Assembly: GCA_032718475.1 (NCBI GenBank)
Contig: JAUCBJ010002427.1
Location: 1-34,397, forward strand
Source of the DNA: Nemertoderma westbladi
Taxonomy: Eukaryota; Xenacoelomorpha; Nemertodermatida; Nemertodermatidae
Direction: 5' to 3'
Length of the DNA: 34,397 bases
The notes under the pieces were generated by a model. That model did not search any database and had not been told where the DNA came from. It saw only the letters and a program-made list of their open reading frames with translations. This document shows positions 20,988 through 30,989 of this stretch, piece by piece. The position numbers and the translations under genes are program-made. Position 1 is the first letter of the stretch, and each line of letters opens with the position of its first letter.

Positions 20988-22280
20988 TTGATTTCACTAA
21001 AAAATAGAATGCATTGCATTTTACTGTTATAATTACTGTATTGAATAAAATAATTAATTGATTGTTTATTAAACCGTGCTAAGCACGTTGAACTGGAGCT
21101 CTAACAATTCCCCACTAGCGGCAGACAGGAACTGTAAAAGTCTCTGTAGAATTTCTAATTAAGCAATGCTCTTAGGTAACTACTACTAAATTTCAGATGA
21201 ATCTGATCGTTGGTTCTATAATTACAGCTATTTTTACTATTTTTACGAAGCTGGCATCCCTAGGTATTATTATTATAAAGAGCGTCAGCCTGCGTTTAAT
21301 AAATATATTTTAATACAAAACAGGTCGAACGCAAAGAGGCTTATAATGAAGACGAGTACTGCATTGATTATATTCCTATAAACCACCTGGCTTTGCATAT
21401 TGAACGTGCGTTTGGAAATAAGTTCGTGCTACCCTTCCGTGGGTGGTAGATGTCGCGGTTATGTATTGGTGGTTGGGAAGGGTGGGGGGGTGGAGAGATT
21501 AAAAGGGGTGAACACGTACTGTCCCTCTTTCTTTGATTAATTGGTGGTGTGGGTTAATCTCTCATAACCTGATTTTGTGATACAGTCGCACAATTTTAAT
21601 TTGTATCTCATAACTGGGCCTCGTGCTGCGCGAAGGCCCCACGAACGTGTCGTTCTGTCGTTCTGTCGCGTTTTTTTTCAGTATTTTATTTTAAACGTTA
21701 ATAACTCGGCCAATCCTTGATGAAATCTATCCAAACTTGGTACACATGTTGTTTGGCAAAAGTTTGAAAATTTTCCAAGTAGAATTTGCGTGGGGCCTTC
21801 GTGCAGCATCAGTGTAACTGTTATTGTAGTTATAATATATTTATTTATCCAAAATTAACATGCGTTAAATTATTATTACTGTAGGATAAATCAGCTGGTT
21901 TTCTGACAAATTTTGCAAAACATAGGGGCTGTCTGCCAATCTGCATGTACCATTTGTACCGGTACTGTCAGGCTGTACTCAATTCCTGAATCGAGAATTC
22001 TGCAATCAGTCACTACTGCAATACAGGTCAGCCGGTACCATACACTGCAGACATGCCATATCATGTAATCTAAACATGGCCCCGGAAACCCTTGCGGTTG
22101 CGGTGATTATAGTTTAGGCCTAATTAGCCTAGTACCGGTAATAATAATATAATAGTTTAGATAGTTCAGTAGTTACCGCTAATCATTCAGTCATTGGCAC
22201 GGTACACCGTATTGATGTACTGCCGTTGTAGTGCGCACCGTAGGTACCACCCATGCGTAGGCTGACTGTGCTGATTATGG

Positions 22281-22564
22281 TTTGATTGATTGATTGTTTT
22301 TTACACATAATTAAACCTTTTAAAATTCACAATAATACATTTATAAAGATCAGAAGATTACGTTACGATATTAGGCCTACAGTACAAGTAATAACACTAG
22401 ATATTTAGGAGCACCAATACTGATTTATGTAGATAGTCAACTTATAAAATGTTTATTTACTTAAATAAAAGGTTCTGGTGTAAGGATAGCCTCATGAGGT
22501 ATATACCTCGTTTCCATGAGGGTCCTATAATAATTTTCATACTCTAATATTTAAAGCTAGTCAG
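22281..22564 (-). mobile_element. 5'-truncated LINE/SINE-like tail, unit 3 copy
   Basis: Identical in position and content to the unit 2 copy. Confidence 0.65.
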
Positions 22565-22654
22565 ATTGGGGTGGGGTTAGGAATAATCCATTTGTTTTAG
22601 CATTGAACTGTTGAATCCCCTTATTTATTATAAAACCATTGGAAATATTCGCAA

Positions 22655-23278
22655 ATGCCGCTCCATTACTGTCTGATGTCTGAAACGCTCCCGACAGTCC
22701 GATGTATCTGGACCCGAGCAGCCGAGTTGCTTCAAGAGGTGATTAACGGGGGAATACTACGGAATTGCTTGTTTGTCAGTACGATTCTATTTGGGTATTT
22801 ACTACACTCAGACACTGGGAATACGGCGGTCGGTCAGATCGTAATGCGGGCCACTGCCAAGTTCATCATGCCTCACTCCGGTCACCCACCGTGGAGTGCG
22901 GTGGGAAGAGTCCCACTTACTGACTTACGTCGACGACTGGACGAATCGACGAGGATTGCGATCTGGGTTTAGCGGCGGCCCAGATCCTGGGATCGCCTGG
23001 GGGAAATGGTTGAACTTTGGGCAGACGTTATCGCACTGGATTACGTTCTCTGTGACGCGAAAGTGTGAAGCGAATTCGTTGTCGAATTGGGTCGGAACCT
23101 GCGGGAATTCTACTGTTCTACGGGAGTAAACCGCAGCGGTCCGGTGACTAGTACGGACGGATACTACTGGGATAAGCAGGTATTTCGATCGAGTTTCTCG
23201 TATTCTCGATGCTCGAGGCGGATAGAGAGTTGGTTGTGTTGGGCGGTGTTGTTCAATTCTATCAAACATATTAAATAA
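22655..23278 (+). pseudogene. unrecognised coding-like segment, unit 3
   Basis: Copy of the unit 2 segment. The translation is the same, with the same two internal stops (TAG 22970-22972, TGA 23066-23068). Confidence 0.4.
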
Positions 23279-23399
23279 TTGGTAAAATAATAAAAACACA
23301 CCAGATAAAGATACTGAGCTTATGGTAAAGAGATAGGCCGAACTTACAATTTCCAAATAGATTGTTCATATAATAAATATATTTTTGGTATTTGATTTC

Positions 23400-23660
23400 A
23401 AGATAGGGGGGGGGGGGGGGGGGGGACTGGACGCAATAAAAATTCATCCCTCTCCAGGGGAAATTGGACGCAAATATCAACAGCTGATTACTCTCAAAAA
23501 TAAAACTGTAACCTGTTCTATTGTGTTTACTTTATTGTTTTGGTTAAAATAACGTGCCACTGTAACCTGCTCCTTTCCCAAAATTTAGAAATTAATATTG
23601 AGGCGGGATATTAATTCGCCAAGATGGGATTTGCGTCCAGTCCCACCCCCCTCCTATCTC
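23400..23660. mobile_element. G-run MITE, unit 3 copy
   Basis: Same ends and TTGATTTC flanks; the G run is about 20. Confidence 0.88.
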
Positions 23661-24953
23661 TTGATTTCACTAAAAAATAGAATGCATTGCATTTTACTGT
23701 TATAATTACTGTATTGAATAAAATAATTAATTGATTGTTTATTAAACCGTGCTAAGCACGTTGAACTGGAGCTCTAACAATTCCCCACTAGCGGCAGACA
23801 GGAACTGTAAAAGTCTCTGTAGAATTTCTAATTAAGCAATGCTCTTAGGTAACTACTACTAAATTTCAGATGAATCTGATCGTTGGTTCTATAATTACAG
23901 CTATTTTTACTATTTTTACGAAGCTGGCATCCCTAGGTATTATTATTATAAAGAGCGTCAGCCTGCGTTTAATAAATATATTTTAATACAAAACAGGTCG
24001 AACGCAAAGAGGCTTATAATGAAGACGAGTACTGCATTGATTATATTCCTATAAACCACCTGGCTTTGCATATTGAACGTGCGTTTGGAAATAAGTTCGT
24101 GCTACCCTTCCGTGGGTGGTAGATGTCGCGGTTATGTATTGGTGGTTGGGAAGGGTGGGGGGGTGGAGAGATTAAAAGGGGTGAACACGTACTGTCCCTC
24201 TTTCTTTGATTAATTGGTGGTGTGGGTTAATCTCTCATAACCTGATTTTGTGATACAGTCGCACAATTTTAATTTGTATCTCATAACTGGGCCTCGTGCT
24301 GCGCGAAGGCCCCACGAACGTGTCGTTCTGTCGTTCTGTCGCGTTTTTTTTCAGTATTTTATTTTAAACGTTAATAACTCGGCCAATCCTTGATGAAATC
24401 TATCCAAACTTGGTACACATGTTGTTTGGCAAAAGTTTGAAAATTTTCCAAGTAGAATTTGCGTGGGGCCTTCGTGCAGCATCAGTGTAACTGTTATTGT
24501 AGTTATAATATATTTATTTATCCAAAATTAACATGCGTTAAATTATTATTACTGTAGGATAAATCAGCTGGTTTTCTGACAAATTTTGCAAAACATAGGG
24601 GCTGTCTGCCAATCTGCATGTACCATTTGTACCGGTACTGTCAGGCTGTACTCAATTCCTGAATCGAGAATTCTGCAATCAGTCACTACTGCAATACAGG
24701 TCAGCCGGTACCATACACTGCAGACATGCCATATCATGTAATCTAAACATGGCCCCGGAAACCCTTGCGGTTGCGGTGATTATAGTTTAGGCCTAATTAG
24801 CCTAGTACCGGTAATAATAATATAATAGTTTAGATAGTTCAGTAGTTACCGCTAATCATTCAGTCATTGGCACGGTACACCGTATTGATGTACTGCCGTT
24901 GTAGTGCGCACCGTAGGTACCACCCATGCGTAGGCTGACTGTGCTGATTATGG

Positions 24954-25237
24954 TTTGATTGATTGATTGTTTTTTACACATAATTAAACCTTTTAAAATT
25001 CACAATAATACATTTATAAAGATCAGAAGATTACGTTACGATATTAGGCCTACAGTACAAGTAATAACACTAGATATTTAGGAGCACCAATACTGATTTA
25101 TGTAGATAGTCAACTTATAAAATGTTTATTTACTTAAATAAAAGGTTCTGGTGTAAGGATAGCCTCATGAGGTATATACCTCGTTTCCATGAGGGTCCTA
25201 TAATAATTTTCATACTCTAATATTTAAAGCTAGTCAG
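24954..25237 (-). mobile_element. 5'-truncated LINE/SINE-like tail, unit 4 copy
   Basis: Same as in units 2 and 3. Confidence 0.65.
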
Positions 25238-25327
25238 ATTGGGGTGGGGTTAGGAATAATCCATTTGTTTTAGCATTGAACTGTTGAATCCCCTTATTTA
25301 TTATAAAACCATTGGAAATATTCGCAA

Positions 25328-25951
25328 ATGCCGCTCCATTACTGTCTGATGTCTGAAACGCTCCCGACAGTCCGATGTATCTGGACCCGAGCAGCCGAGT
25401 TGCTTCAAGAGGTGATTAACGGGGGAATACTACGGAATTGCTTGTTTGTCAGTACGATTCTATTTGGGTATTTACTACACTCAGACACTGGGAATACGGC
25501 GGTCGGTCAGATCGTAATGCGGGCCACTGCCAAGTTCATCATGCCTCACTCCGGTCACCCACCGTGGAGTGCGGTGGGAAGAGTCCCACTTACTGACTTA
25601 CGTCGACGACTGGACGAATCGACGAGGATTGCGATCTGGGTTTAGCGGCGGCCCAGATCCTGGGATCGCCTGGGGGAAATGGTTGAACTTTGGGCAGACG
25701 TTATCGCACTGGATTACGTTCTCTGTGACGCGAAAGTGTGAAGCGAATTCGTTGTCGAATTGGGTCGGAACCTGCGGGAATTCTACTGTTCTACGGGAGT
25801 AAACCGCAGCGGTCCGGTGACTAGTACGGACGGATACTACTGGGATAAGCAGGTATTTCGATCGAGTTTCTCGTATTCTCGATGCTCGAGGCGGATAGAG
25901 AGTTGGTTGTGTTGGGCGGTGTTGTTCAATTCTATCAAACATATTAAATAA
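25328..25951 (+). pseudogene. unrecognised coding-like segment, unit 4
   Basis: Copy of the unit 3 segment with the same two internal stops (TAG 25643-25645, TGA 25739-25741). Confidence 0.4.
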
Positions 25952-26072
25952 TTGGTAAAATAATAAAAACACACCAGATAAAGATACTGAGCTTATGGTA
26001 AAGAGATAGGCCGAACTTACAATTTCCAAATAGATTGTTCATATAATAAATATATTTTTGGTATTTGATTTC

Positions 26073-26334
26073 AAGATAGGGGGGGGGGGGGGGGGGGGGA
26101 CTGGACGCAATAAAAATTCATCCCTCTCCAGGGGAAATTGGACGCAAATAACAACAGCTGATTACTCTCAAAAATAAAACTGTAACCTGTTCTATTGTGT
26201 TTACTTTATTGTTTTGGTTAAAATAACGTGCCACTGTAACCTGCTCCTTTCCCAAAATTTAGAAATTAATATTGAGGCGGGATATTAATTCGCCAAGATG
26301 GGATTTGCGTCCAGTCCCACCCCCCTCCTATCTC
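26073..26334. mobile_element. G-run MITE, unit 4 copy
   Basis: Same ends and flanks as the other copies; one interior substitution (AAATAACAACAG for AAATATCAACAG). Confidence 0.88.
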
Positions 26335-26584
26335 TTGATTTCACTAAAAAATAGAATACATTGCATTTTACTGTTATAATTACTGTATTGAATAAAATAA
26401 TTAATTGATTGTTTATTAAACCGTGCTAAGCACGTTGAACTGGAGCTCTAACAATTCCCCACTAGCGGCAGACAGGAACTGTAAAAGTCTCTGTAGAATT
26501 TCTAATTAAGCAATGCTCTTAGGTAACTACTACTAAATTTCAGATGAATCTGATCGTTGGTTCTATAATTACAGCTATTTTTAC

Positions 26585-27502
26585 GTTTCTGTTAATTCGC
26601 CCCCTAGCGGCAGACCGGGGAACTGTAGAAGTCTGTCTGTGTGTAGAATTTCTAAATTTTTTTAAGACTACAAGTGTACCAAGTTTGGTTCCATTTCATC
26701 CATGATTGACCGACTTATTAGCGTTCAAACATTCCTGCCACGAATAAAAGCTGCAGGAACTCAAGTGATAATTAATTTATTTATTATTAAATACTGTTTC
26801 AATTAAATTCTTTACGAAAATCTAGTCATCTTCTTTTAAATATGGACCCTGCATTCATGGAAAATATAATATTTGATAATTCATCAGTCACCAGTCAGCC
26901 TACGCTAATTTCACAGCAAAGTCCTTGTCATGGCCTGTGTGTAGTAGGCCATGGTACCACCCTACTACCGGTACCGGCTGACCGGTGGCAACTAGCACTT
27001 GCACAGCAACAGCCCTACCGGCGATACACAGGTTGAAATTTATGTAGAGTTTGCTCAACAGTACAGATATAAAATAGTTATCTAAATTATATATATTACT
27101 ATTGACAAGTATTGAAATATATACCGTTATTCGTGTTATCAGTATTTGCAACATCTGACATTGAAGAGGTGAGAGAAGATGAATACCGACACTCAACAAA
27201 ACCAACGCTTATCACAGGTCGGTATGGTTACCTCGAAACCGGCGCGACTGTCCACTCGAATACAACTTCAAAACACAAACGCCAACAATAAACTGAAAGC
27301 GAATCGAACGTCTTCAGAAGAATCTGTCATTGGGACGAAGAAAAGGAAGCCGAAACCACGGGAATGGACCACAGCTAAGATTGAATGCTCCCATTGTCAG
27401 AGTTCCTGGACCGAAATTGAAACACCAATTGCCGATGGGCTTGATCTCTCAAACCAAAACTTCCTCTGCGGGGTTTGCGCGGCAGTAAAGATTGAAAGTC
27501 TG
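26585..27502. other. unit-4-specific segment
   Basis: 918 bp absent from units 1 to 3. Its first part (about 26594-26755) is the reverse complement of the repeat core found in intron 1 at about 690-800, including CCTAGCGGCAGAC, GTACCAAGTTTGGTTCCAT and CTTATTAGCGTT. The middle (26760-27170) is AT-rich with a GGTACCGGCTGACCGGT cluster near 26965. The last part contains a small ORF starting at 27179. Confidence 0.8.
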
Positions 27503-27526
27503 GAAGCTGGCATCCCTAGGTATTAA
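27179..27526 (+). CDS. small basic protein with paired CxxC motifs, probably 3'-truncated
   Basis: 115 codons from ATG 27179. The N-terminal 70 residues are polar and basic (KKRKPKPREW). They are followed by CSHC and, 23 residues later, CGVC, a possible zinc ribbon or PHD-like half, as found in ORF1 proteins of some CR1-type LINEs. The last residues (EAGIPRY) come from the sequence common to all composite units, so the natural C-terminus has probably been replaced by the unit junction at 27503. It is the only open frame in the composite that looks like an intact protein start. Family not identified. It could be a captured host exon or a mobile-element ORF1. Confidence 0.45.
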   Translation: MNTDTQQNQRLSQVGMVTSKPARLSTRIQLQNTNANNKLKANRTSSEESVIGTKKRKPKPREWTTAKIECSHCQSSWTEIETPIADGLDLSNQNFLCGVCAAVKIESLEAGIPRY

Positions 27527-27911
27527 TTATTATAAAGAGCGTCAGCCTGCGTTTAATAAATATATTTTAATACAAAACAGGTCGAACGCAATGAGGCTTA
27601 TAATGAAGACGAGTACTGCATTGATTATATTCCTATAAACCAACTGGCTTTGCATATTGAACGTGCGTTTGGAAATAAGTTCGTGCTACCCTTCCGTGGG
27701 TGGTAGATGTCGCGGTTATGTATTGGTGGGTGGGAAGGGAGGGGGGGGGGGGGGTGCAGATTAAAAGGGGTGAACACGTACTGTCCCCCTTTCTTTGATT
27801 AATTGGTGGTGTTGGTTAATCTCTCATAACCTGATTTTGTGATACAGTCGCACAATTTTAATTTGTATCTCATAACTGGGCCTCGTGCTGCGCGAAGGCC
27901 CCACGAACGTG

Positions 27912-29013
27912 TCCTTGATGTATACGACTGATAATCAGTTTGGATTTAAGACAAAATTAGGTACGGAATTATGTATCTTTACACTTAAGGAGATACTTAA
28001 TTACTATATTTCTAACAATACGCCCATTTACGTATGTATGTTGGATGCCAGTAAAGCATTCGACAAAATAAATCATTTTAAGTTATTTAGTAAACTGATA
28101 TCGCGGGGTTTTCCATTATATGTAGTCCGCATTATTTTATATTGGTATCGAGCTCAGTCGATGCATGTAATCTGGGGTGGTTTTACATCTGCTAAGTTTA
28201 CTGTTACCAATGGTACTAAGCAAGGTGGTATTTTGTCGCCTTTGCTCTACAACATTTATATCGATGATTTAAGCAAGCAAATGTCCAGTGCTGATGTAGG
28301 TTGCGTTATTGATGGAACCAGGATTAATCACCTTGGTTACGCTGATGACTTATGTTTAATTTCAAACTCTATTTTTGGTTTACAGCACTTAATAGATATA
28401 TGTGTTACCTACGCAAAAGGTAATTCTATAACTTTCAATAAAAAGAAAAGTAAGTGTTTATATTTGTATCCTAAGGGGTCGACAATTATTTGTCGCCCTA
28501 GTGTTTATCTTAATGGCTCTCCTATTGAAGTCGTTGAGAAGTTTAATTATCTTGGCCATATTGTACACAGTACTTTAGATGACGACTACGATATCAGGAA
28601 TCAAACTTGTAAGCTTTATTCTAGGGGTAATTTTTTGATTCGCAAATTCGGTTCATGCCCTGTCCCCGTTAAAGTTACTTTATTTCGTGCATATTGTACA
28701 CCGTTATATTGTAATGCTCTTTGGGCCAGACAAAACTATTCTGAGTCTGTTCACAACAAACTCAAAGTAGCTTATAATAATTGTGCAGACGGTTTTTCAA
28801 TATACCCAGAGTTGTTGATGATGAAACTACTAGCATTCGATTAGCTTTAGGGTCCTTAAATGTCCCTCTTTTTATTCATATTCGTTATAGGGCGGTCGCT
28901 GGCCTTTTTTGCCGCATAACCAAACTAGATAACTACGTTCTGCGTGCCATTTGCACCATTGCCAAGGGTTCTAGAATTTGCGCAATGCGTAATACCGAAT
29001 ATCTATGTAGCTA
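27912..29013 (+). pseudogene. LINE reverse transcriptase, C-terminal part
   Basis: Continuation of the RT begun at 16202, from LMYTTDNQFGFK at 27914. Catalytic aspartates are present in MLDASKAFD (GAT 28044-28046) and YADD (28338-28349). NGTKQGGILSPLLYNIYIDD and the thumb region (FNYLGHIV) follow in order. The frame shifts near 28790 at a T run; the following frame (RVVDDETTSIRL ... NTEYLCS) carries the normal LINE C-terminus and ends about 29014. It is disrupted by the composite and by this frameshift, so it is a dead copy. The codons upstream of 27914 in the open frame belong to the composite, not the LINE. Confidence 0.9.
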
Positions 29014-29139
29014 ATTACGTTAATTTGTCTAATCATTTTGGTAATTTGTATAATTTAGTGTTATGTTTACATTGGTCATTATTTTGCTCTAACTATTTTA
29101 CTATGGAATTTATTTTCTGAATTAAAGATTATAATAATA
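29014..29139 (+). other. LINE 3' UTR and tail
   Basis: A short AT-rich 3' region ending ATTAAAGATTATAATAATA next to the target-site copy ACTT. Confidence 0.75.
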
Positions 29140-29143
29140 ACTT

Positions 29144-29277
29144 GTCTTAGGGAGATAGGTGGCGGGTCGTACTACCGGTATATAACTGTCAGTGCCAGTC
29201 AGTATGCTCTATCTGTCAGTGGAAATAATAATTAATTATCATGCAGAGTATTTGCTTTTATATTTATCAACACATCA
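29144..29277 (+). repeat. gypsy 3' LTR, second part (134 bp)
   Basis: Identical to 11400-11533, ending ...CAACACATCA. It is preceded by ACTT (29140-29143), which duplicates the target of the LINE. Confidence 0.95.
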
Positions 29278-29282
29278 TCAGT
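29278..29282 (+). repeat. gypsy target-site duplication, right copy
   Basis: TCAGT directly after the terminal CA of the 3' LTR, matching 11309-11313. Confidence 0.88.
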
Positions 29283-29354
29283 AAGGTGTATATTTGCCTA
29301 CATTATATTCATTAATAACTAATAAGTTACTTAATGTCCGTTCCATTCATATCA

Positions 29355-29374
29355 CCCCCCCCCCCCCCCCCCCA
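29355..29374 (+). repeat. poly-C tract
   Basis: A run of about 19 C in the intron between the gypsy element and the older LINE fragment. Length is likely unstable or poorly sequenced. Confidence 0.85.
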
Positions 29375-29475
29375 CTCCCCATCCACGTAACACTTGTCAC
29401 TTTCGTTTCTCTCATTTCGATCGAAACGACAAACATTTTACTACCGGGGAAGTAGCTAAAACACTTCTTGACCAC

Positions 29476-30660
29476 ATGACGGTTTACTGCTACTCCTGCT
29501 ACACAAACATATTCCCGTTTTCTAATACCGACTCTACTGACCCCGACATTGCTGAATTAACGAATAAGGACTGCTCCCAACCTACTAATACTGATCTCCT
29601 CAACCAAGCATTTAGTAACTTAGACCCTGACAATAACCTCATTAATTTGAACATTGACAAAGGTTATTTTACTGAAGACTCGTTTAACAAACACTTTACT
29701 AACATTTCTTTTCTTCGAATAAAAAATCGCTATCTATATTCAACTTAAACTGCAGGAGCATCTCTACCAATATTTCTGCAACTACTGACTTCCTTCACTC
29801 CCTCAACGCATCCTTTGACATTCTAACATTCAACGAAACCTTTTATAAGTAACGATGACCCTATTGACCCCCTAAAATTAGACAAATACGGATACAAGGA
29901 TCCCTTTCTTGACAACCGAAGTATTGGAAAGCTTCACAGATGTGCTTCACGGCTATATATGTTAAGGAATCACTTGATGTAATTGAAAGGAAAGATTTAA
30001 AAATGCCAGGGCTAGAAAACACATCGGTTGAAATTTCTAGACCCCACGCTAAACCCCTTATCTTGGGCACCATCTATAGACCTGACCCAGTTCATACAGA
30101 CACATTTTTTTCTTTTCTAAATTCTACTCTAGCAACTCTTACTAACTTTAAATATGATGTCATAATAACAGGGGACTTTAACATTGACTTATTAAGTCGA
30201 CTAATAATAAAGTAAAACAATATATAGATATAATTAACTCATACGGCTTTATCCAGCTCATCAATCAACCAAGACGTGTTACACCCTGGTCCAAATCACT
30301 AATTGATCACGTCGTTACCAATATTACAACTTCATTCTCATCATCGGGTGTATTCCAATGTATATTTGGTACTTCTGATCATTACGCTACTTTTGCTGTC
30401 TTTCACAAATACTCGTGCCATTTCAACCCTCCGAAAAAATTATCAATATTTGATTATTTAAAATTTAACCAAAGCGAATTATTGAAAGACATTAAATCTC
30501 CTGATTAATGGTCCTATCTTCAAAATACGTTCCTTCAAAAGATTTAACTGACATTTGTTCAAAACATAAACGTAAAAAAGATATACCGTCTAGAAAAATA
30601 CCCCGCAAACCATGGATGTCTACCCAATTAATTAAATCCATACACAATCCGTACAATCCA
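29476..30660 (+). pseudogene. decayed LINE endonuclease-domain fragment
   Basis: Several frames together show the N-terminal half of a LINE ORF2. A region with GYFTEDSFNKHF and LNCRSISTNISATTDFLHSL ... FDILTFNET matches the first strands of an APE-type endonuclease (29476-29850). LILGTIYRPDP and IITGDFNIDLLS follow (30055-30200). Next come LINQPRRVTPWSKSLIDHVV and the SDHYATF active-site block (30255-30400), then the KPWMSTQLIKSIHN linker. Frame changes occur near 29745, 29850 and 30195, and an in-frame stop near 30508. It ends at about 30660 with no RT domain. Such loss of the 3' half is unusual for a LINE and implies a later deletion. It lies outside the gypsy element and is independent of the RT fragments at 16202 and 27912. 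Confidence 0.85.
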
Positions 30661-30755
30661 TAAAAATAAACTCTTTCGCTTAGTCTAAATTCTATTGTTT
30701 TTTGGTACTACTAGTTAGTTAGTTCCTTCGAGTTAACTTTCGTTTATTCGTGCAG

Positions 30756-30989
30756 GACAGATAAACGAAGCTGAAGTGGAATTCCAACGTTTAATGGAAG
30801 AAGGATCAACTCCTAACCCGCCGTTCTCAATTCGTATTCGATTAATGATAGAACGAATAGTGGAACGAGCTGGATTCCTGGGTATACTGGCCTGCGCCTC
30901 CATACCAAATCCATTGTTCGACTTAGCTGGTATTACGTGTGGACACTTTCTCGTCCCGTTTTGGACGTTCTTTGGGGCAACTGTTATTG
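30756..30989 (+). CDS. VMP1: VMP1 coding exon 5 (VTT-domain core)
   Basis: The acceptor is TTCGTGCAG (AG 30754-30755). The first two bases GA complete the Gly codon opened by the final G of exon 4, giving [19 protein letters not shown]. This corresponds to the acidic loop of vertebrate VMP1. The highly conserved [20 protein letters not shown] and [20 protein letters not shown] segments follow. The donor is GTAAGA at 30990, phase 1. Only about 95 bp separate it from the decayed LINE upstream. Confidence 0.95.

Larger units (their letters stand above)
18975..21649 (+). repeat. composite unit 2
   Basis: 2675 bp, nearly identical to unit 3. It differs at isolated sites, for example TTTGGGCCTAAT versus TTTAGGCCTAAT and TTACCACTAATC versus TTACCGCTAATC, plus G-run length. 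The inverted pair is at 19114-19137 and 21620-21643. Confidence 0.94.
21650..24322 (+). repeat. composite unit 3
   Basis: 2673 bp; differs from unit 2 by a handful of substitutions and a shorter G run. It is almost identical to the corresponding part of unit 4, so units 3 and 4 are the most recent duplication. Confidence 0.94.
16450..27911 (+). mobile_element. composite tandem element inside the LINE RT (four head-to-tail units)
   Basis: This 11.5-kb insertion is bounded by LINE RT codons on both sides. It starts with two 56-bp repeats. Four direct units follow at 16563-18974 (2412 bp), 18975-21649 (2675), 21650-24322 (2673) and 24323-27911 (3589). Each unit begins TCGTTCTGTCGTTCTGTCGC and ends with the hairpin GGGCCTCGTGCTGCGCGAAGGCCC followed by CACGAACGTG. 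Units 2 to 4 are nearly identical where they overlap. No transposase, Rep/helicase or integrase is recognisable. Termini resemble the small element at 631-872. Class unknown; a rolling-circle (Helentron-like) origin or unequal crossing-over could explain the tandem units. Confidence 0.75.
24323..27911 (+). repeat. composite unit 4 (longer, right-most)
   Basis: Matches unit 3 up to 26584. It then carries 918 bp (26585-27502) where units 1 to 3 have only TATTTTTAC. It rejoins the common sequence at GAAGCTGGCATCCC and ends at the LINE junction. Its last 400 bp differ from the other units by more changes (longer G run near 27740, several substitutions), so it is probably the original right end of the insertion. 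Confidence 0.93.
16198..29139 (+). mobile_element. 5'-truncated LINE (non-LTR retrotransposon) inserted in the gypsy 3' LTR, itself interrupted
   Basis: LINE sequence occupies 16198-16449 and about 27912-29139, separated by the composite insertion 16450-27911. It begins inside the RT domain, as expected for a 5' truncation. It ends after ATTAAAG with an (ATA)n tail directly at the duplicated ACTT. The 4-bp target duplication and 3' tail define its borders. It must be younger than the gypsy insertion and older than the composite. Confidence 0.88.
11314..29277 (+). mobile_element. Ty3/gypsy LTR retrotransposon, split by nested insertions
   Basis: The element proper is about 5.0 kb. It has a 220-bp 5' LTR, a primer binding site, gag, protease-RT-RNase H, integrase, a purine tract and a 3' LTR. 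The 3' LTR is broken after its 86th base by a 12.9-kb insertion and resumes at 29144. The LTR starts TG and ends CA. Target-site duplication TCAGT lies at 11309-11313 and 29278-29282. Both LTRs are identical over 220 bases by eye, suggesting a recent insertion. Even so, gag and pol carry a stop and frame changes, so this copy looks non-autonomous. There is no envelope-like gene. Orientation is the same as VMP1. Confidence 0.95.

Noticed and set aside
16450-27911. Canonical Helitron
   Set aside because: A 3' hairpin is present, but there is no CTRR end, no insertion between A and T at the LINE junctions and no Rep/helicase coding; only a loose resemblance remains.
29283-29475. Coding region after the gypsy element
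   Set aside because: Only AT-rich sequence and a poly-C run; LINE similarity becomes visible from about 29476.
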